In this document: piece after piece, positions 34,114 through 42,347 of the stretch | Numbering within the stretch: position 1 is the stretch's first letter | Layout: the number at the start of each line of letters is the position of its first letter | Assembly (NCBI GenBank): GCA_964569385.1 | Contig: CAZMUM010000019.1 | Location: 26,448-90,447 of the forward strand | Origin: JAADHX01 sp964569385 | Lineage (GTDB): Bacteria > Actinomycetota > Acidimicrobiia > Acidimicrobiales > Poriferisodalaceae | DNA length: 64,000 bases | Direction: 5' to 3' | Notes under the pieces: model-generated | What the model was told of the DNA's origin: nothing | Database searches by the model: none | The model's input: the letters and a program-made list of their open reading frames with translations, nothing else | Translations under genes and position numbers: made by a program

Positions 34114-35337
34114 CTACCAAGCGGCCGAACTGTAGCCGTCGCCAGGCAGCGTGATCAGGTTCGACTCGTCGAATGCATGGACGCGACCGGCGCCATCGAC
34201 GATGAGCCACCAGGTACCAGAGGCGTCGACGTCGACGTCGACGATGCCAGGAACTGGAATCGTTGTGCTCTTCTCGACAGCCCCGGTGTCTGGATCGATC
34301 GTGCGTAGAATGTGGATGTCGACCGACTCGACAACTCTTAGCAGCCCATCGGAGCCAAAGGTTGGCGAGGCCCAACGTTTGCCACCGGGAGGTTGGAGGA
34401 CTCGGTTGAGGGTGAGAGTCACAGCAGGGCCGCGACCGATCGCGAAAATGGCAACGCCAGGTACGTCACCAACCGAAACTTCGACGGCGAGGGTGGTGCC
34501 ATCTTGGCTCCAACCTGAGCGGGTGCCAGTGGTGTCTTCGCCGAGTTGGCCCAGATCGAAGGTGGCAACCGCACCGCCGCCGGAGTTGAGCGCTAGCGTC
34601 GAGCCAGCGGTAGAAGCTACGAGCACTCCAAGCGGGTCGATCGCCGGATAGCCAGAGCTGAGCGTGTTGGTAGAGGCATCGGTCTGGAGGTCAATGGCAT
34701 GGCTCGTCCCAACTGGCGGACGGCAGCATTCGTCGTACCAAAGGTTCTGTCCGACCGGATCGATGTCGACCGATCTTGGCGCCTGAGGCCCTACTTGATC
34801 GGTTTCGTCGACGACCACGGGCAACTGCCTAACAGTGACCGAGTTGCCTGTTGAGGTATCCACCAACAGAATGGCCTCACCGCCGCGTATGGCAGCCATC
34901 GAGAGAGGCATCGGTGGGGCCTGAGTCGTGGTTGGGTTGTTATTGCTCTCGATAGTCGTCATGGTGGGATTGCCCTGAGGCCCGGCGGCCGACGTCGCTG
35001 GCCCGGTGGCCGTCGTCGCTGGCGGGACCGTAACAACCGTGGTGGCCTCTGGTGTCGTGGACTGAGTGGTGTCCGATGTCGAATCACCCGAGCCAGAAGT
35101 TGGCAGACTCGGCAGCGGAACCGGGCTGCCGGCTGGGTCATCGAGGATCAGGTCGACGGCGTCGGTTAGCCGTACTGGTATCGCAACCACGTTGATGCCG
35201 TTGTCGATGACGAGTTCGACCGGCCCGGTTGTTGTGGGGGCAATCTCCGCGGCCGGTGATTCGTCGCTCGATGTACACGAAGCTGCGAGCAACAGAGCGC
35301 TCAAAGTGACTAGGCGTGTGTTATGGAGTCGTGGCAT
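34114..35337 (-). CDS. Predicted lipoprotein with beta-propeller-like domain
   Basis: A 407-residue lipoprotein. The signal peptide ends in the lipobox LAASC with Cys21. A Ser/Thr/Pro linker of low complexity (about residues 75-140, TSDTTQSTTPEATTV and so on) precedes a domain rich in repeating beta-strand patterns such as RSVDIDPVGQNLWYDE, YPAIDPLGVLVAST and WSQDGTTLAVEV, the style of a seven-bladed propeller. CRPP and ECCRP supply cysteines. I recognise no specific family. ATG at 35337 was chosen; a GTG one codon earlier is possible. It is convergent with the small lipoprotein gene. Confidence 0.6.
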   Translation of the reverse strand: MPRLHNTRLVTLSALLLAASCTSSDESPAAEIAPTTTGPVELVIDNGINVVAIPVRLTDAVDLILDDPAGSPVPLPSLPTSGSGDSTSDTTQSTTPEATTVVTVPPATTATGPATSAAGPQGNPTMTTIESNNNPTTTQAPPMPLSMAAIRGGEAILLVDTSTGNSVTVRQLPVVVDETDQVGPQAPRSVDIDPVGQNLWYDECCRPPVGTSHAIDLQTDASTNTLSSGYPAIDPLGVLVASTAGSTLALNSGGGAVATFDLGQLGEDTTGTRSGWSQDGTTLAVEVSVGDVPGVAIFAIGRGPAVTLTLNRVLQPPGGKRWASPTFGSDGLLRVVESVDIHILRTIDPDTGAVEKSTTIPVPGIVDVDVDASGTWWLIVDGAGRVHAFDESNLITLPGDGYSSAAW

Positions 35338-35527
35338 CACAGTGTCGAATCGCAGAGAGTCCTCGGATCGTGTTCCATCGGCTGCCTTGGCTGATCTTGT
35401 AAGGAAGCGGCCTGCGGTGGAGGTGCATCACCTGGACCACGATGCAAGATCCTGAAGGAAACGAGTTCTGCGTCGCTCCGGACCACTAGTGCAACCACAA
35501 TCATCGTCACCGGGCTAATCTCGGCGA

Positions 35528-36406
35528 ATGGCCGATGAACCACTTGAATCCCTTGTCGATGCTGGTTGGTTGGAAGGCCAGTTGGGTGCCGCCGACCTAT
35601 TGGTGTTCGACACAACGGTGTACATGTCGCGAACAGCTGGAGGCCAGGTCGACATTCAGTCAGGCGGCGATCGCTGGGCCGACAGCCACATCCCAACCAG
35701 TGGCCACCTAGACCTTGTCCACGAGTTGTCCGACACCGATTCTGAGCTGTGGTTCACTGCTCCAAAACCCCGCGACCTAGCGGCTTCGCTCGCAGCGAGG
35801 GGCGTCGGCAACGATACTCGGGTGGTGTTGTACGACTCCGAGCTCCACATGTGGGCAACCAGAGTTTGGTGGCTAATGCGATCGATTGGCTTTACCAACG
35901 TTGCGATTCTTGATGGGGGATTTGAAGGCTGGCGTGCTCAGGGTCGCCCGATTGACGATGAGCCCGAACTCGATCGCACCGCAGTTTCGCTGACGGTCGC
36001 GGTCGGCCGAGAACTCGGCGGGTTCGCGACGATGGATGTTGTGAAGACAGCCGTGTCAGGCGATTCGGTTTGTGTGCTAAACGCACTCTCGCAAGACAAT
36101 CACAACGGACTCGATACGGCATCAAGGTTTGGTTATGGGCGGCCCGGGCACATCCCTGGCGCAACGAACGTTCCTGCTCAAGATCTCGTCGACCCAGAGA
36201 CACACCAATATCGAACCCTCGAAGAGCTAAGAGAACAGTTCAAGGCTGCGGGAGCACTCGATGGCAGGGTGATCACCTACTGCGGTGCAGGGATTGCCGC
36301 CACGAGCGATGCATTCGTGCTCCATCTCCTTGGCCAAGACGATGTTGTCGTATACGACGGATCCTTGAGGGAGTGGATCAGCGCTGGTGAACCGCTTGAG
36401 ACCTAG
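35528..36406 (+). CDS. Thiosulfate / 3-mercaptopyruvate sulfurtransferase
   Basis: A 292-residue two-domain rhodanese. The N-terminal, inactive domain has LVSVDWLEGQL-like start (LVDAGWLEGQLG), DTTVYM and HIPTSGHLD. The C-terminal domain has the GHIPGATNVPAQ linker and the active-site loop CGAGIAAT with the catalytic Cys252. The loop is closest to 3-mercaptopyruvate sulfurtransferases (CGSGVTA) rather than thiosulfate types (CRKGVTA), but one or two residues differ, so donor specificity is unsure. It transfers sulfane sulphur to cyanide or a thiol. It is divergent from the propeller-like lipoprotein gene and convergent with the helicase gene, ending 14 bp from it. Confidence 0.88.
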   Translation: MADEPLESLVDAGWLEGQLGAADLLVFDTTVYMSRTAGGQVDIQSGGDRWADSHIPTSGHLDLVHELSDTDSELWFTAPKPRDLAASLAARGVGNDTRVVLYDSELHMWATRVWWLMRSIGFTNVAILDGGFEGWRAQGRPIDDEPELDRTAVSLTVAVGRELGGFATMDVVKTAVSGDSVCVLNALSQDNHNGLDTASRFGYGRPGHIPGATNVPAQDLVDPETHQYRTLEELREQFKAAGALDGRVITYCGAGIAATSDAFVLHLLGQDDVVVYDGSLREWISAGEPLET

Positions 36407-36420
36407 AACTTCGCCAACGG

Positions 36421-38115
36421 CTACCGCACCCGCCATGGCGAGCGTTGCCCACTGAGTTGGCGTCGCCAACCGTCGGCTGCGAGCAACCGCTTACGGAGCT
36501 GAGCTCGGCTGGCTTCTGCCACCTTGGAGACGCCGGAACGGCGATTCAGTTCGGCGTTGACCTCTCCGTGTTGTTGCCCGCTCAGGGCCACTAACTCGCG
36601 AACGACTGTCGCATTCTTGTCACGGAGGGACTCGCGTTCGCGTCGAGGAGTAGCGCCATTGGGATTGATGAAGCGCTCCTCGCGACCGGGCAGAGGCGAA
36701 AGGTCGAACAGCAAATCCGACTCGTCGACGGCTATGGTTCTTGGTTCTGGGATGTCTTCATAGGCAGCATCGAACACTGTCATTTCTGGAGCGCCAGACG
36801 ACAGTGTCACAGCAGAGAGGGCATTGAACAGGCTCAACTGTTCGCCGTCGTCGTTGAGCCCCGCGGGGCTGTCAAACTCGGTTTCGCCGCCGAACTCTTC
36901 TGACTCTGACCGAGACCTGAGGCTGTGGCGACGCTGACGCTTGATCTGTTCGGCCCACCTTCGCAGCCGCGCATCATCAGGGATGAACATAAACGCTCGT
37001 TGTGACCCACCGCCTGGAGTTAGGCGTACTAATCGACCCACGGCCTGACGGAAGAACAATTCAGTGGTGGTAGTCGTCGCAAAAACGCCAACCCGAAGGC
37101 GCGGAATATCTACCCCCTCGCTGACCATCCTCACTGCGACGATCCATGGTTGAGTACCAACACCAAACGCGACGATTCGGTCCGATGCGTTTGGGTCGTC
37201 TGACAGCACCACAGTCGCCGCAGAGTTGTGGCGCACCTTCAGGATGTGAGCAATCGCTCTCGCGTGTTCGTGGTCGACGGCGATAATGAGCCCACCAGCA
37301 TCGGCTTGGTCGTCGCTACGGATGCGCATCAACTGCTCGTGAGCCTGCGCGACAACAGCGGGCAACCAGTCGCCCTGGGCCGAAAGCGCAGTTCGCAAAC
37401 GTTGGTTGGCTCTGGTGCGATCTAGCTCGTCGTCGAAGCTTGCGCCAAGCACAGACCCGTCGGGTGCCGACCACTCCATGTAACCATCGAATCGCGGGAA
37501 GTAGACCGGCCTAACAACACCACCATCGGCCAGAGCCGGGCCATAGCCATAGTCGAAGTCGGATACGGCCTGCTCATATTCGTACCTCACGAACGGAATC
37601 GCTGAGGTGTCTGACCGAAACGGTGTGCCCGATATCGACAGACGCCGCAGTGCCCCCGCGAAAGCGACCGTTATCGATTCGCCCCAGCTGCGGTCCTCAC
37701 CAGCATGGTGCACCTCGTCGAACACCACGATCGCGTTTGTCGACAGCTTTGCTAACACCCGCGCCGATGTCGATACCTGCTGGTAGGTCGTGACTAGACC
37801 GTCGGCCTCGTTAGGAAGATTTTCATGCGATGCGCTCCACGACGGTTCGAGATCGAGCCCGAGCCCGGCTGCGGCATCGGCCCACTGCAGCTTCAGGTGT
37901 GACGTTGGGGCCACGACGATGACGCGAGTTGTCGGGTTGGTGGCCAGGAACTGCCGTACAGCAGCCAATGCAAACGTTGTTTTTCCCGCACCTGGAGTGG
38001 CGACCGCTAGAAAGTCGTCCTCACCGCTGGCGGCGAACTGGTCGAGTGCGGCCCGCTGCCACGGCCGCAAGCGCAGCACGGGCGCGGTAGGGCGCGTTCT
38101 AGTGGTCCGAGACAA
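36421..38115 (-). CDS. DEAD/DEAH-box helicase (Res/SNF2-like superfamily II)
   Basis: A 564-residue superfamily II helicase. Walker A is ATPGAGKTT (40-48), motif II is DEVHH (133-137), and SISGTPF is motif III. The C-terminal RecA-like domain includes VSEGVDIPRLRVGVF and RQAVGRLVRLTPGG (motifs V and VI). The last 150 residues are an extra charged domain. It resembles helicases related to type III restriction and UvrB-like subunits, but there is no methylase or nuclease domain here or nearby, so it is not a complete restriction system. The start is uncertain: a TTG at 38115 fits the full Q-motif region, and a GTG at codon 13 also works. It lies 26 bp after the ArsC-family gene on the same strand. 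Confidence 0.78.
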   Translation of the reverse strand: MSRTTRTRPTAPVLRLRPWQRAALDQFAASGEDDFLAVATPGAGKTTFALAAVRQFLATNPTTRVIVVAPTSHLKLQWADAAAGLGLDLEPSWSASHENLPNEADGLVTTYQQVSTSARVLAKLSTNAIVVFDEVHHAGEDRSWGESITVAFAGALRRLSISGTPFRSDTSAIPFVRYEYEQAVSDFDYGYGPALADGGVVRPVYFPRFDGYMEWSAPDGSVLGASFDDELDRTRANQRLRTALSAQGDWLPAVVAQAHEQLMRIRSDDQADAGGLIIAVDHEHARAIAHILKVRHNSAATVVLSDDPNASDRIVAFGVGTQPWIVAVRMVSEGVDIPRLRVGVFATTTTTELFFRQAVGRLVRLTPGGGSQRAFMFIPDDARLRRWAEQIKRQRRHSLRSRSESEEFGGETEFDSPAGLNDDGEQLSLFNALSAVTLSSGAPEMTVFDAAYEDIPEPRTIAVDESDLLFDLSPLPGREERFINPNGATPRRERESLRDKNATVVRELVALSGQQHGEVNAELNRRSGVSKVAEASRAQLRKRLLAADGWRRQLSGQRSPWRVR

Positions 38116-38141
38116 TGGATTTAGGACGAAAGCGCAGGCCG

Positions 38142-38498
38142 CTAGGCCAACAACTCTGCTATTCGGGCCTTGGGCCGGCCGATGATGGCTCGGTCGCCTC
38201 TAACCACGACCGGGCGTTGCATAAGTGCGGGCCGTCGAACAAGCAACTCGACAACTGCCGCGGGATTGTCGACGTAGTCGTCTGGATTGAGTTCGAGTCG
38301 CTTAAATACGCTGTCCTTGCGGACCAGGTCTTCGACTGGATCCTGAAGGATCGACACGATGTGACTGAGGGTGGCTTCGTCGGGTCGCTGTTTCATGTAG
38401 AGCACAACGTCTGGATTTACATTCATGGCCTCGGCGACCGCCAAGGCGTTCTTCGACGAGCCTCAATTGGGGTTGTGATAGATGGTGACCGCGGCCAC
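38142..38498 (-). CDS. ArsC-family reductase with an in-frame TGA at the catalytic cysteine (candidate selenoprotein)
   Basis: The frame from GTG at 38498 (preceded by caggagacgccc, a good ribosome-binding site) runs to TAG at 38142-38144, with one TGA at 38465-38463. The translation is VAAVTIYHNPN, then TGA, then GSSKNALAVAEAMNVNPDV and on to a total of 118 positions, the normal size of ArsC-family proteins. In E. coli ArsC the catalytic Cys12 lies in HNPACGTSRNTL, so the TGA falls exactly at this Cys. Arginines matching ArsC Arg60, Arg94 and Arg107 are kept in DLVRKD, QRPVVV and IGRP. Best reading: TGA encodes selenocysteine. Otherwise the gene is broken by a point mutation or a sequencing error. 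The gene follows a membrane-protein gene by 20 bp. Confidence 0.75.
38427..38462 (-). promoter_or_regulatory. Candidate bacterial SECIS hairpin directly after TGA
   Basis: The 36 nt after the TGA can fold on the minus strand: GGCTCG at 38462-38457 pairs with the terminal CGAGGCC (38433-38427, one bulged G). CGA (38455-38453) pairs with TCG (38437-38435), and CGC (38448-38446) with GCG (38441-38439), around the apical loop cttg, about 17 nt from the TGA. The spacing to the apical loop is within the usual bacterial SECIS range. The stem has internal loops and I cannot compute energies, and the loop lacks the clear early G of known elements. Confidence 0.4.
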
Positions 38499-38518
38499 GG
38501 GCGTCTCCTGAGTCTGGG

Positions 38519-39637
38519 TTAACCCTTGCTGATCGGTCCGTCGTTCGATGGTTCGTTCTCGATCGGCGATTTGGGCAGAGGCTTGCGATGTTGGTTAAAG
38601 GGATCTGGTGCGGGTTTCGGCTGCACCGTAGCGCGGGGTTTTGACCTTTGACGTCGTTCCCGCGCCTGATCAGCGGATTCTTTGGCGGCGTCGGGCTCGG
38701 AGTCCCCGGCCGAGCCTGCTTCGTGGCCGCCGCTGTCGATAGTTGGTGTGTCGGGCAACGACGAGGACGGGGGCGCCTCCGGAGGTGCAGCGGGCCATTG
38801 AGGCTGCGTCGGGGGCGGAGGCGGACCAACACGATGGGGGGCCTGGCCCGCCTGGTGATACTGGCTCGTCTGTACTTGTTGGGGTGCTTGGCCAGGTTTG
38901 TGGTATTGAACCACTGGCGGTTGGGCCGGCGGATATGGAGCAGAATCGGGACCCCTAGAGCCATCGAGCGGCGGAGCTTGGCCCGATGCTTGCGGGTCGA
39001 GGTATTGGCCGGTCCCGTATTGGTCGGTCCCGTATGGGCTTTGCTGAGGTTGGCGGTAGTCGGGTACTAGAGCCAACTTGGCCTTGCGACGCCGGATCAT
39101 GGTCAGTAACCACACCACGAACGCGGCAATGGCCGCTACACCTGCAATTGTGCTCCAGATGCCGATCGGGGTGTACCGACCGGCCGGAGCGAGGGCGATT
39201 TCGACACCCGCAGGCGACGCTGATACGACGTATTGGCCTGGGCCGGGAAAATCTACCGACCCAATGTTGGACCACTCCTTTTCGTTGAGGGTGATCGCGG
39301 TGGAGCTGTTGTATTCCGAGACGATCGGCAGCGGGCCGTCGTCGAGGCGAATTGCGACGACGGTGACCCGTCGAGACGCCGAGGATGTCCAGATGTCGCG
39401 GCTGACAGCTCGATCGGTGGTGATCGTTAGAGTCTGCGGGTCGCGGAAATCCTCGATGTCATCGATGAATGCGACGACGCCGACAATGGCCACAATGGCG
39501 CTGATGATCGACACCAAGAACAGGCCGCCGGCCACGAAGTACCACCACTTAGACGGTGAAATGCCCGCCGAGCTGTCGATCGATGGATCGGTGGCGTTGG
39601 TGAGCGTTGGGTTGGACTCAGGGAAACTCGGATACAT
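38519..39637 (-). CDS. Unknown membrane protein with Pro/Gln-rich cytoplasmic tail
   Basis: A 372-residue protein (ATG at 39637; a GTG at 39649 is also possible). Two membrane helices are at about 33-57 and 159-180; between them is an extracytoplasmic beta-rich domain of about 100 residues (TLTITTDRAVSRDIW, SVDFPGPGQYVVSASP). The second helix ends in RRRKAK, then a 190-residue tail rich in Pro, Gln, Tyr and Gly (DQYGTGQYLD, YHKPGQAPQQ) and a charged end. No family recognised. Such tails are often disordered. It lies between the fibronectin-like secreted protein gene (30 bp upstream on the minus strand) and the ArsC-family gene (20 bp downstream), so the three probably form one transcript. Confidence 0.6.
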   Translation of the reverse strand: MYPSFPESNPTLTNATDPSIDSSAGISPSKWWYFVAGGLFLVSIISAIVAIVGVVAFIDDIEDFRDPQTLTITTDRAVSRDIWTSSASRRVTVVAIRLDDGPLPIVSEYNSSTAITLNEKEWSNIGSVDFPGPGQYVVSASPAGVEIALAPAGRYTPIGIWSTIAGVAAIAAFVVWLLTMIRRRKAKLALVPDYRQPQQSPYGTDQYGTGQYLDPQASGQAPPLDGSRGPDSAPYPPAQPPVVQYHKPGQAPQQVQTSQYHQAGQAPHRVGPPPPPTQPQWPAAPPEAPPSSSLPDTPTIDSGGHEAGSAGDSEPDAAKESADQARERRQRSKPRATVQPKPAPDPFNQHRKPLPKSPIENEPSNDGPISKG

Positions 39638-39666
39638 CAAGCTGAACACTACTCACTCGGGCCGAG

Positions 39667-42036
39667 TCAGACGGCCGCGCAGGCCGCGGTTGCGAACGTC
39701 AGCACCCCGCTGTTGGCAAACGCATCTGGTCTCGAAGCCTCGACCCTGTAGCTGTACAGCGTGCCACAGTCGAGCCCGGCCAGAACGAAACTCTGGGCTG
39801 GGAGTAGTTCGGCATTCTCAACCGCAGTGCTTAGGTCGCCGTTGCTCCCAAAGTCGACGCGTCCGGCTGCATCTTGGGTCGTAGTCCAGCTGATCGTGGC
39901 ACTAAACATCGATGTCTCGACCTGCCGATTGGCAATGGCAAAGGGCTCAGCGGGGCAGGAATCGGTTGTGAACAATCTGTCGCCGGTGCCGACTAGGTCG
40001 CCGTTGGCCGGGCTCGCTGTGATCCTGAAGTGATAAGTGGTTGCGCATTCGAGCCCGGTTAGGTTGGCGAGGTGTTGTACGCGTAATGCCTGGTCGGCCT
40101 GTTCGAATCCGTAGGCCGTCGTCTTGCCGTACTTGAGGCTTGAACTGGCGGCTTGATCGGTCAGCCAGCTGATCAGCGCCGTCGAATTGGTGGTGTCGAC
40201 TTCGATGTCTGTGAGAGCGACTGGCGGATCTACTACTGGTCCACCTACGTTGGGCCGGTCGTCGCCAGGCGGACCGCCGATAGGTGGACCAAGCGGCGGC
40301 TCGTCGATCGGGGGAAGGGCGATGTCTGGCGGTTCGACGAGCGGTGGCTCAACCACAGGGGGTTCCACAACTGGCGGGGGTTCCACTGGGGGAGGAGGAT
40401 CAGGTTCGACATCGATGATCGGTGTCGGTGTGCACGGCATCGTCATGAAGTTACCGACGGCTCCGCTGACAACCATCATGCCATTGCGAGCAAGGGCCAC
40501 GGGGCTGTACGAATAGGTCGTTCCACACCGAAGCCCGACGAGAACAATGCGCTGGGTTAGTCCGGCGACCGCGCTGCGAGCTTCCGAACCGAACTCAGCT
40601 GTTTCTCCAAACACAACGGAACCAGACGCTGGAGCAGTTGTCGACCAGAGAACGGCGGCTGTTCTCCTGGTTATGTCGCGAACGCTAACGTCCGACACCG
40701 ATAGTTCAGCTGGAGGGTCGAGCGGTGGCTGAATTGGCGAAGGCGAGGCGAGGGCTACTTCAGTTCCTGACCCGCACGACAGCGTGTCGGCCGCGATCGG
40801 CTCCGAGATCGACGTCAAACCTGAGCCGTCGGTCGATCGAGCGGTGACCGTGTAGGAGCCGTCGCAGGTGAGACCGGTGATCACGATTTCGTGGGCAACA
40901 CCGACGTTCGGCCCGCTTACGGTGATGACCTCCGGCTCGATCGGTGGGTTGACTTGGCCACCCTCGTCACGACTGAGGCGGTACGTGGCCGTTGCTGACG
41001 ACACCTCGTTGGTGACCCACGAGATAAGAAGTGAGGTCTCGCCCGCAGCGGTCACCACATTGTCGATTTCGGGAGCTTGTGAGGTCTGTGACCCGCCGGC
41101 TGCATCGGCGGCGGTGCAAGCTCCCGTGCGCATGGTTGCGTCTGGGGTCCAGAATGCGTCGCCGAGGTCGTCGGCGGCGATGATGCGGTAGTGGTAGGTC
41201 GTTCCACAGTTGAGATCAGCTATGTCAACTCGATGAACGTCGGCTTGTTGGCCTGTGTTTAGTTCCTGGCCATAGCTGGTGGATTCACCAATGATCACGG
41301 TGCCCGTAGAGATGGCGTCGGTCGTCCAAGTGAGTGTTGCTGTTGTGGAGCCAGAATCGATGGCCACGTTGTCGACGAATGGGTCGCATGCATAGGTTCT
41401 GAAACTGAAAGACCCAGTCGATTCGATTGAGCCGGCGGTTCCTTCGGTCACGCCTTCGAATAAGTAGTTTGCGTCGCAGTCGAGACCGCTGAGCTCGACG
41501 TTATGGAATCGGCTCGAACCTGGGTCTTCGGTCGTGGTGTTTCCGTACTGGCGCGACGAGCCGTACCGAACGGCGCCTTGACCGGCAATCACCGACCCCC
41601 AGCTGATGACTGCGGAGCGTGCGTTGGCAACGACCTGTACTGGCGCGACCCCGGCGTTGTTGGTCGGGCACGTCCCGGTTCGGACTTCTATGTCACCGCT
41701 GCTCGTCACCTGATTCTCAGCGTCAATGGAGATTACGTTGAGATGGTAAGTGCTCTCACATGACAGACCAGCAAGGTCGACCCGGTGGCTGGTGTCGGGG
41801 TTGGTGTCGAACCAAAGCAGCCCGTATTCGGTTGTCGGTCCGTAGACGACAGCCGAAACGCTTGGGGTGGTGGTGGTCCACTCAACCACAACGTGGTCGT
41901 AGCCGACCAACGTCGTGTTGACAGCTACCGCTTCCTCGGCGTTTACCGGCGGTGCGCCAGCCGTGACGAGCACGCTCGCCAACAGAAAGGTCGCGACTAG
42001 AACGCCTACCCGTGATGTCCTGTTTGGATTCGCCAT
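39667..42036 (-). CDS. Secreted protein with seven fibronectin-like repeats, each with a cysteine pair
   Basis: A 789-residue secreted protein. The signal peptide VGVLVATFLLASVLVTAGA ends near VNA-EE. Seven repeats of about 90-110 residues follow the same pattern: a hydrophobic W-strand (VVVEWTTTTPS, AVISWGSV, ATLTWTTDA, LLISWVTNE, AAVLWSTTA, ALISWLTDQ, ATISWTTTQ), a YG turn, then L-C-TTY, and a repeat-ending Cys (RTGTC, RTYAC, RTGAC, ADTLSC, MTMPC, TTDSC, ATAAC). This fits the purple-acid-phosphatase-N/fibronectin-III fold with one disulphide per domain. A Pro-rich spacer (EPPVVEPPLVEPP type) separates repeats five and six. No sorting signal or anchor is visible. It is upstream of the Pro/Gln-rich membrane protein gene, probably in one operon. 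Confidence 0.78.
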   Translation of the reverse strand: MANPNRTSRVGVLVATFLLASVLVTAGAPPVNAEEAVAVNTTLVGYDHVVVEWTTTTPSVSAVVYGPTTEYGLLWFDTNPDTSHRVDLAGLSCESTYHLNVISIDAENQVTSSGDIEVRTGTCPTNNAGVAPVQVVANARSAVISWGSVIAGQGAVRYGSSRQYGNTTTEDPGSSRFHNVELSGLDCDANYLFEGVTEGTAGSIESTGSFSFRTYACDPFVDNVAIDSGSTTATLTWTTDAISTGTVIIGESTSYGQELNTGQQADVHRVDIADLNCGTTYHYRIIAADDLGDAFWTPDATMRTGACTAADAAGGSQTSQAPEIDNVVTAAGETSLLISWVTNEVSSATATYRLSRDEGGQVNPPIEPEVITVSGPNVGVAHEIVITGLTCDGSYTVTARSTDGSGLTSISEPIAADTLSCGSGTEVALASPSPIQPPLDPPAELSVSDVSVRDITRRTAAVLWSTTAPASGSVVFGETAEFGSEARSAVAGLTQRIVLVGLRCGTTYSYSPVALARNGMMVVSGAVGNFMTMPCTPTPIIDVEPDPPPPVEPPPVVEPPVVEPPLVEPPDIALPPIDEPPLGPPIGGPPGDDRPNVGGPVVDPPVALTDIEVDTTNSTALISWLTDQAASSSLKYGKTTAYGFEQADQALRVQHLANLTGLECATTYHFRITASPANGDLVGTGDRLFTTDSCPAEPFAIANRQVETSMFSATISWTTTQDAAGRVDFGSNGDLSTAVENAELLPAQSFVLAGLDCGTLYSYRVEASRPDAFANSGVLTFATAACAAV

Positions 42037-42162
42037 GGGTAGCGTCTTTCACCTCAAGCCCGCGAATGTCTCATGACACCTATCGGACGCTGCGGTGAGA
42101 TAGTTCAGTGAAAGCTCTTAGTCTGTTCGGCCCGGGCCGATCGTACGGTTATCCGTCAAGAT

Positions 42163-42209
42163 CTACCCGTCACCGGGAAACGGCTGCGGGCGGCCAGGTG
42201 CCGGTGACA
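42163..42209. repeat. Dispersed hairpin element, copy 2
   Basis: This matches the element at 16304-16350: GTCACCGG at 42169-42176 pairs with CCGGTGAC at 42201-42208. In the inner stem, bases 42184 and 42193 are C and G where copy 1 has T (16325) and A (16334), so this pair covaries. A second inner pair is C-A here against T-A in copy 1. It is the only other copy I find in the window. Confidence 0.7.
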
Positions 42210-42245
42210 GGAGTGGTTTCAACCGAAGGTTGCGGCGTTGATGCA

Positions 42246-42347
42246 GCGGAGGCGGGTGCAGCCGGAGCAGTTGACGGAGCGGAGGCGGGTGCAGCCGGAG
42301 CAGTTGACGGAGCGGAGGCGGGGGCAGCCGGAGCAGTTGACGGAGCG
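42246..42347. repeat. 33-bp minisatellite next to cystathionine gamma-synthase gene
   Basis: Units starting at 42246, 42279 and 42312 are near-identical (gcggaggcgg core, period 33); the next unit breaks off at 42345. The array starts immediately after the stop codon of the cystathionine gamma-synthase gene, reading in its direction. It encodes an 11-residue pattern in either direction, but no gene signal supports translation. Confidence 0.88.

Larger units (their letters stand above)
42037..42347. other. Intergenic region with two repeat elements
   Basis: This 311-bp stretch lies between the start of the fibronectin-like gene (minus) and the end of the cystathionine gamma-synthase gene (minus). 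It holds a copy of the dispersed hairpin element and three units of a 33-bp minisatellite. The rest (42037-42162) probably includes the promoter of the fibronectin-like gene, though I see no clear -10/-35 pair. No gene is supported; the open frames over the minisatellite are artefacts of a repeat length divisible by three. Confidence 0.75.

Noticed and set aside
36421..38115. Helicase as part of a restriction or phage-defence system
   Set aside because: No methylase, nuclease or other defence gene is adjacent; the neighbours are an ArsC-like gene and a sulfurtransferase.
38142..38444. ArsC-like gene starting after the TGA at TTG 38444
   Set aside because: This would delete the first beta strand and the catalytic loop of the fold, while the upstream frame matches the family and has a good ribosome-binding site.
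42246..42347. Open frames over the 33-bp array as a protein gene
   Set aside because: Both strands are open only because the unit is a multiple of three and lacks stops; no ribosome-binding site or homology supports translation.
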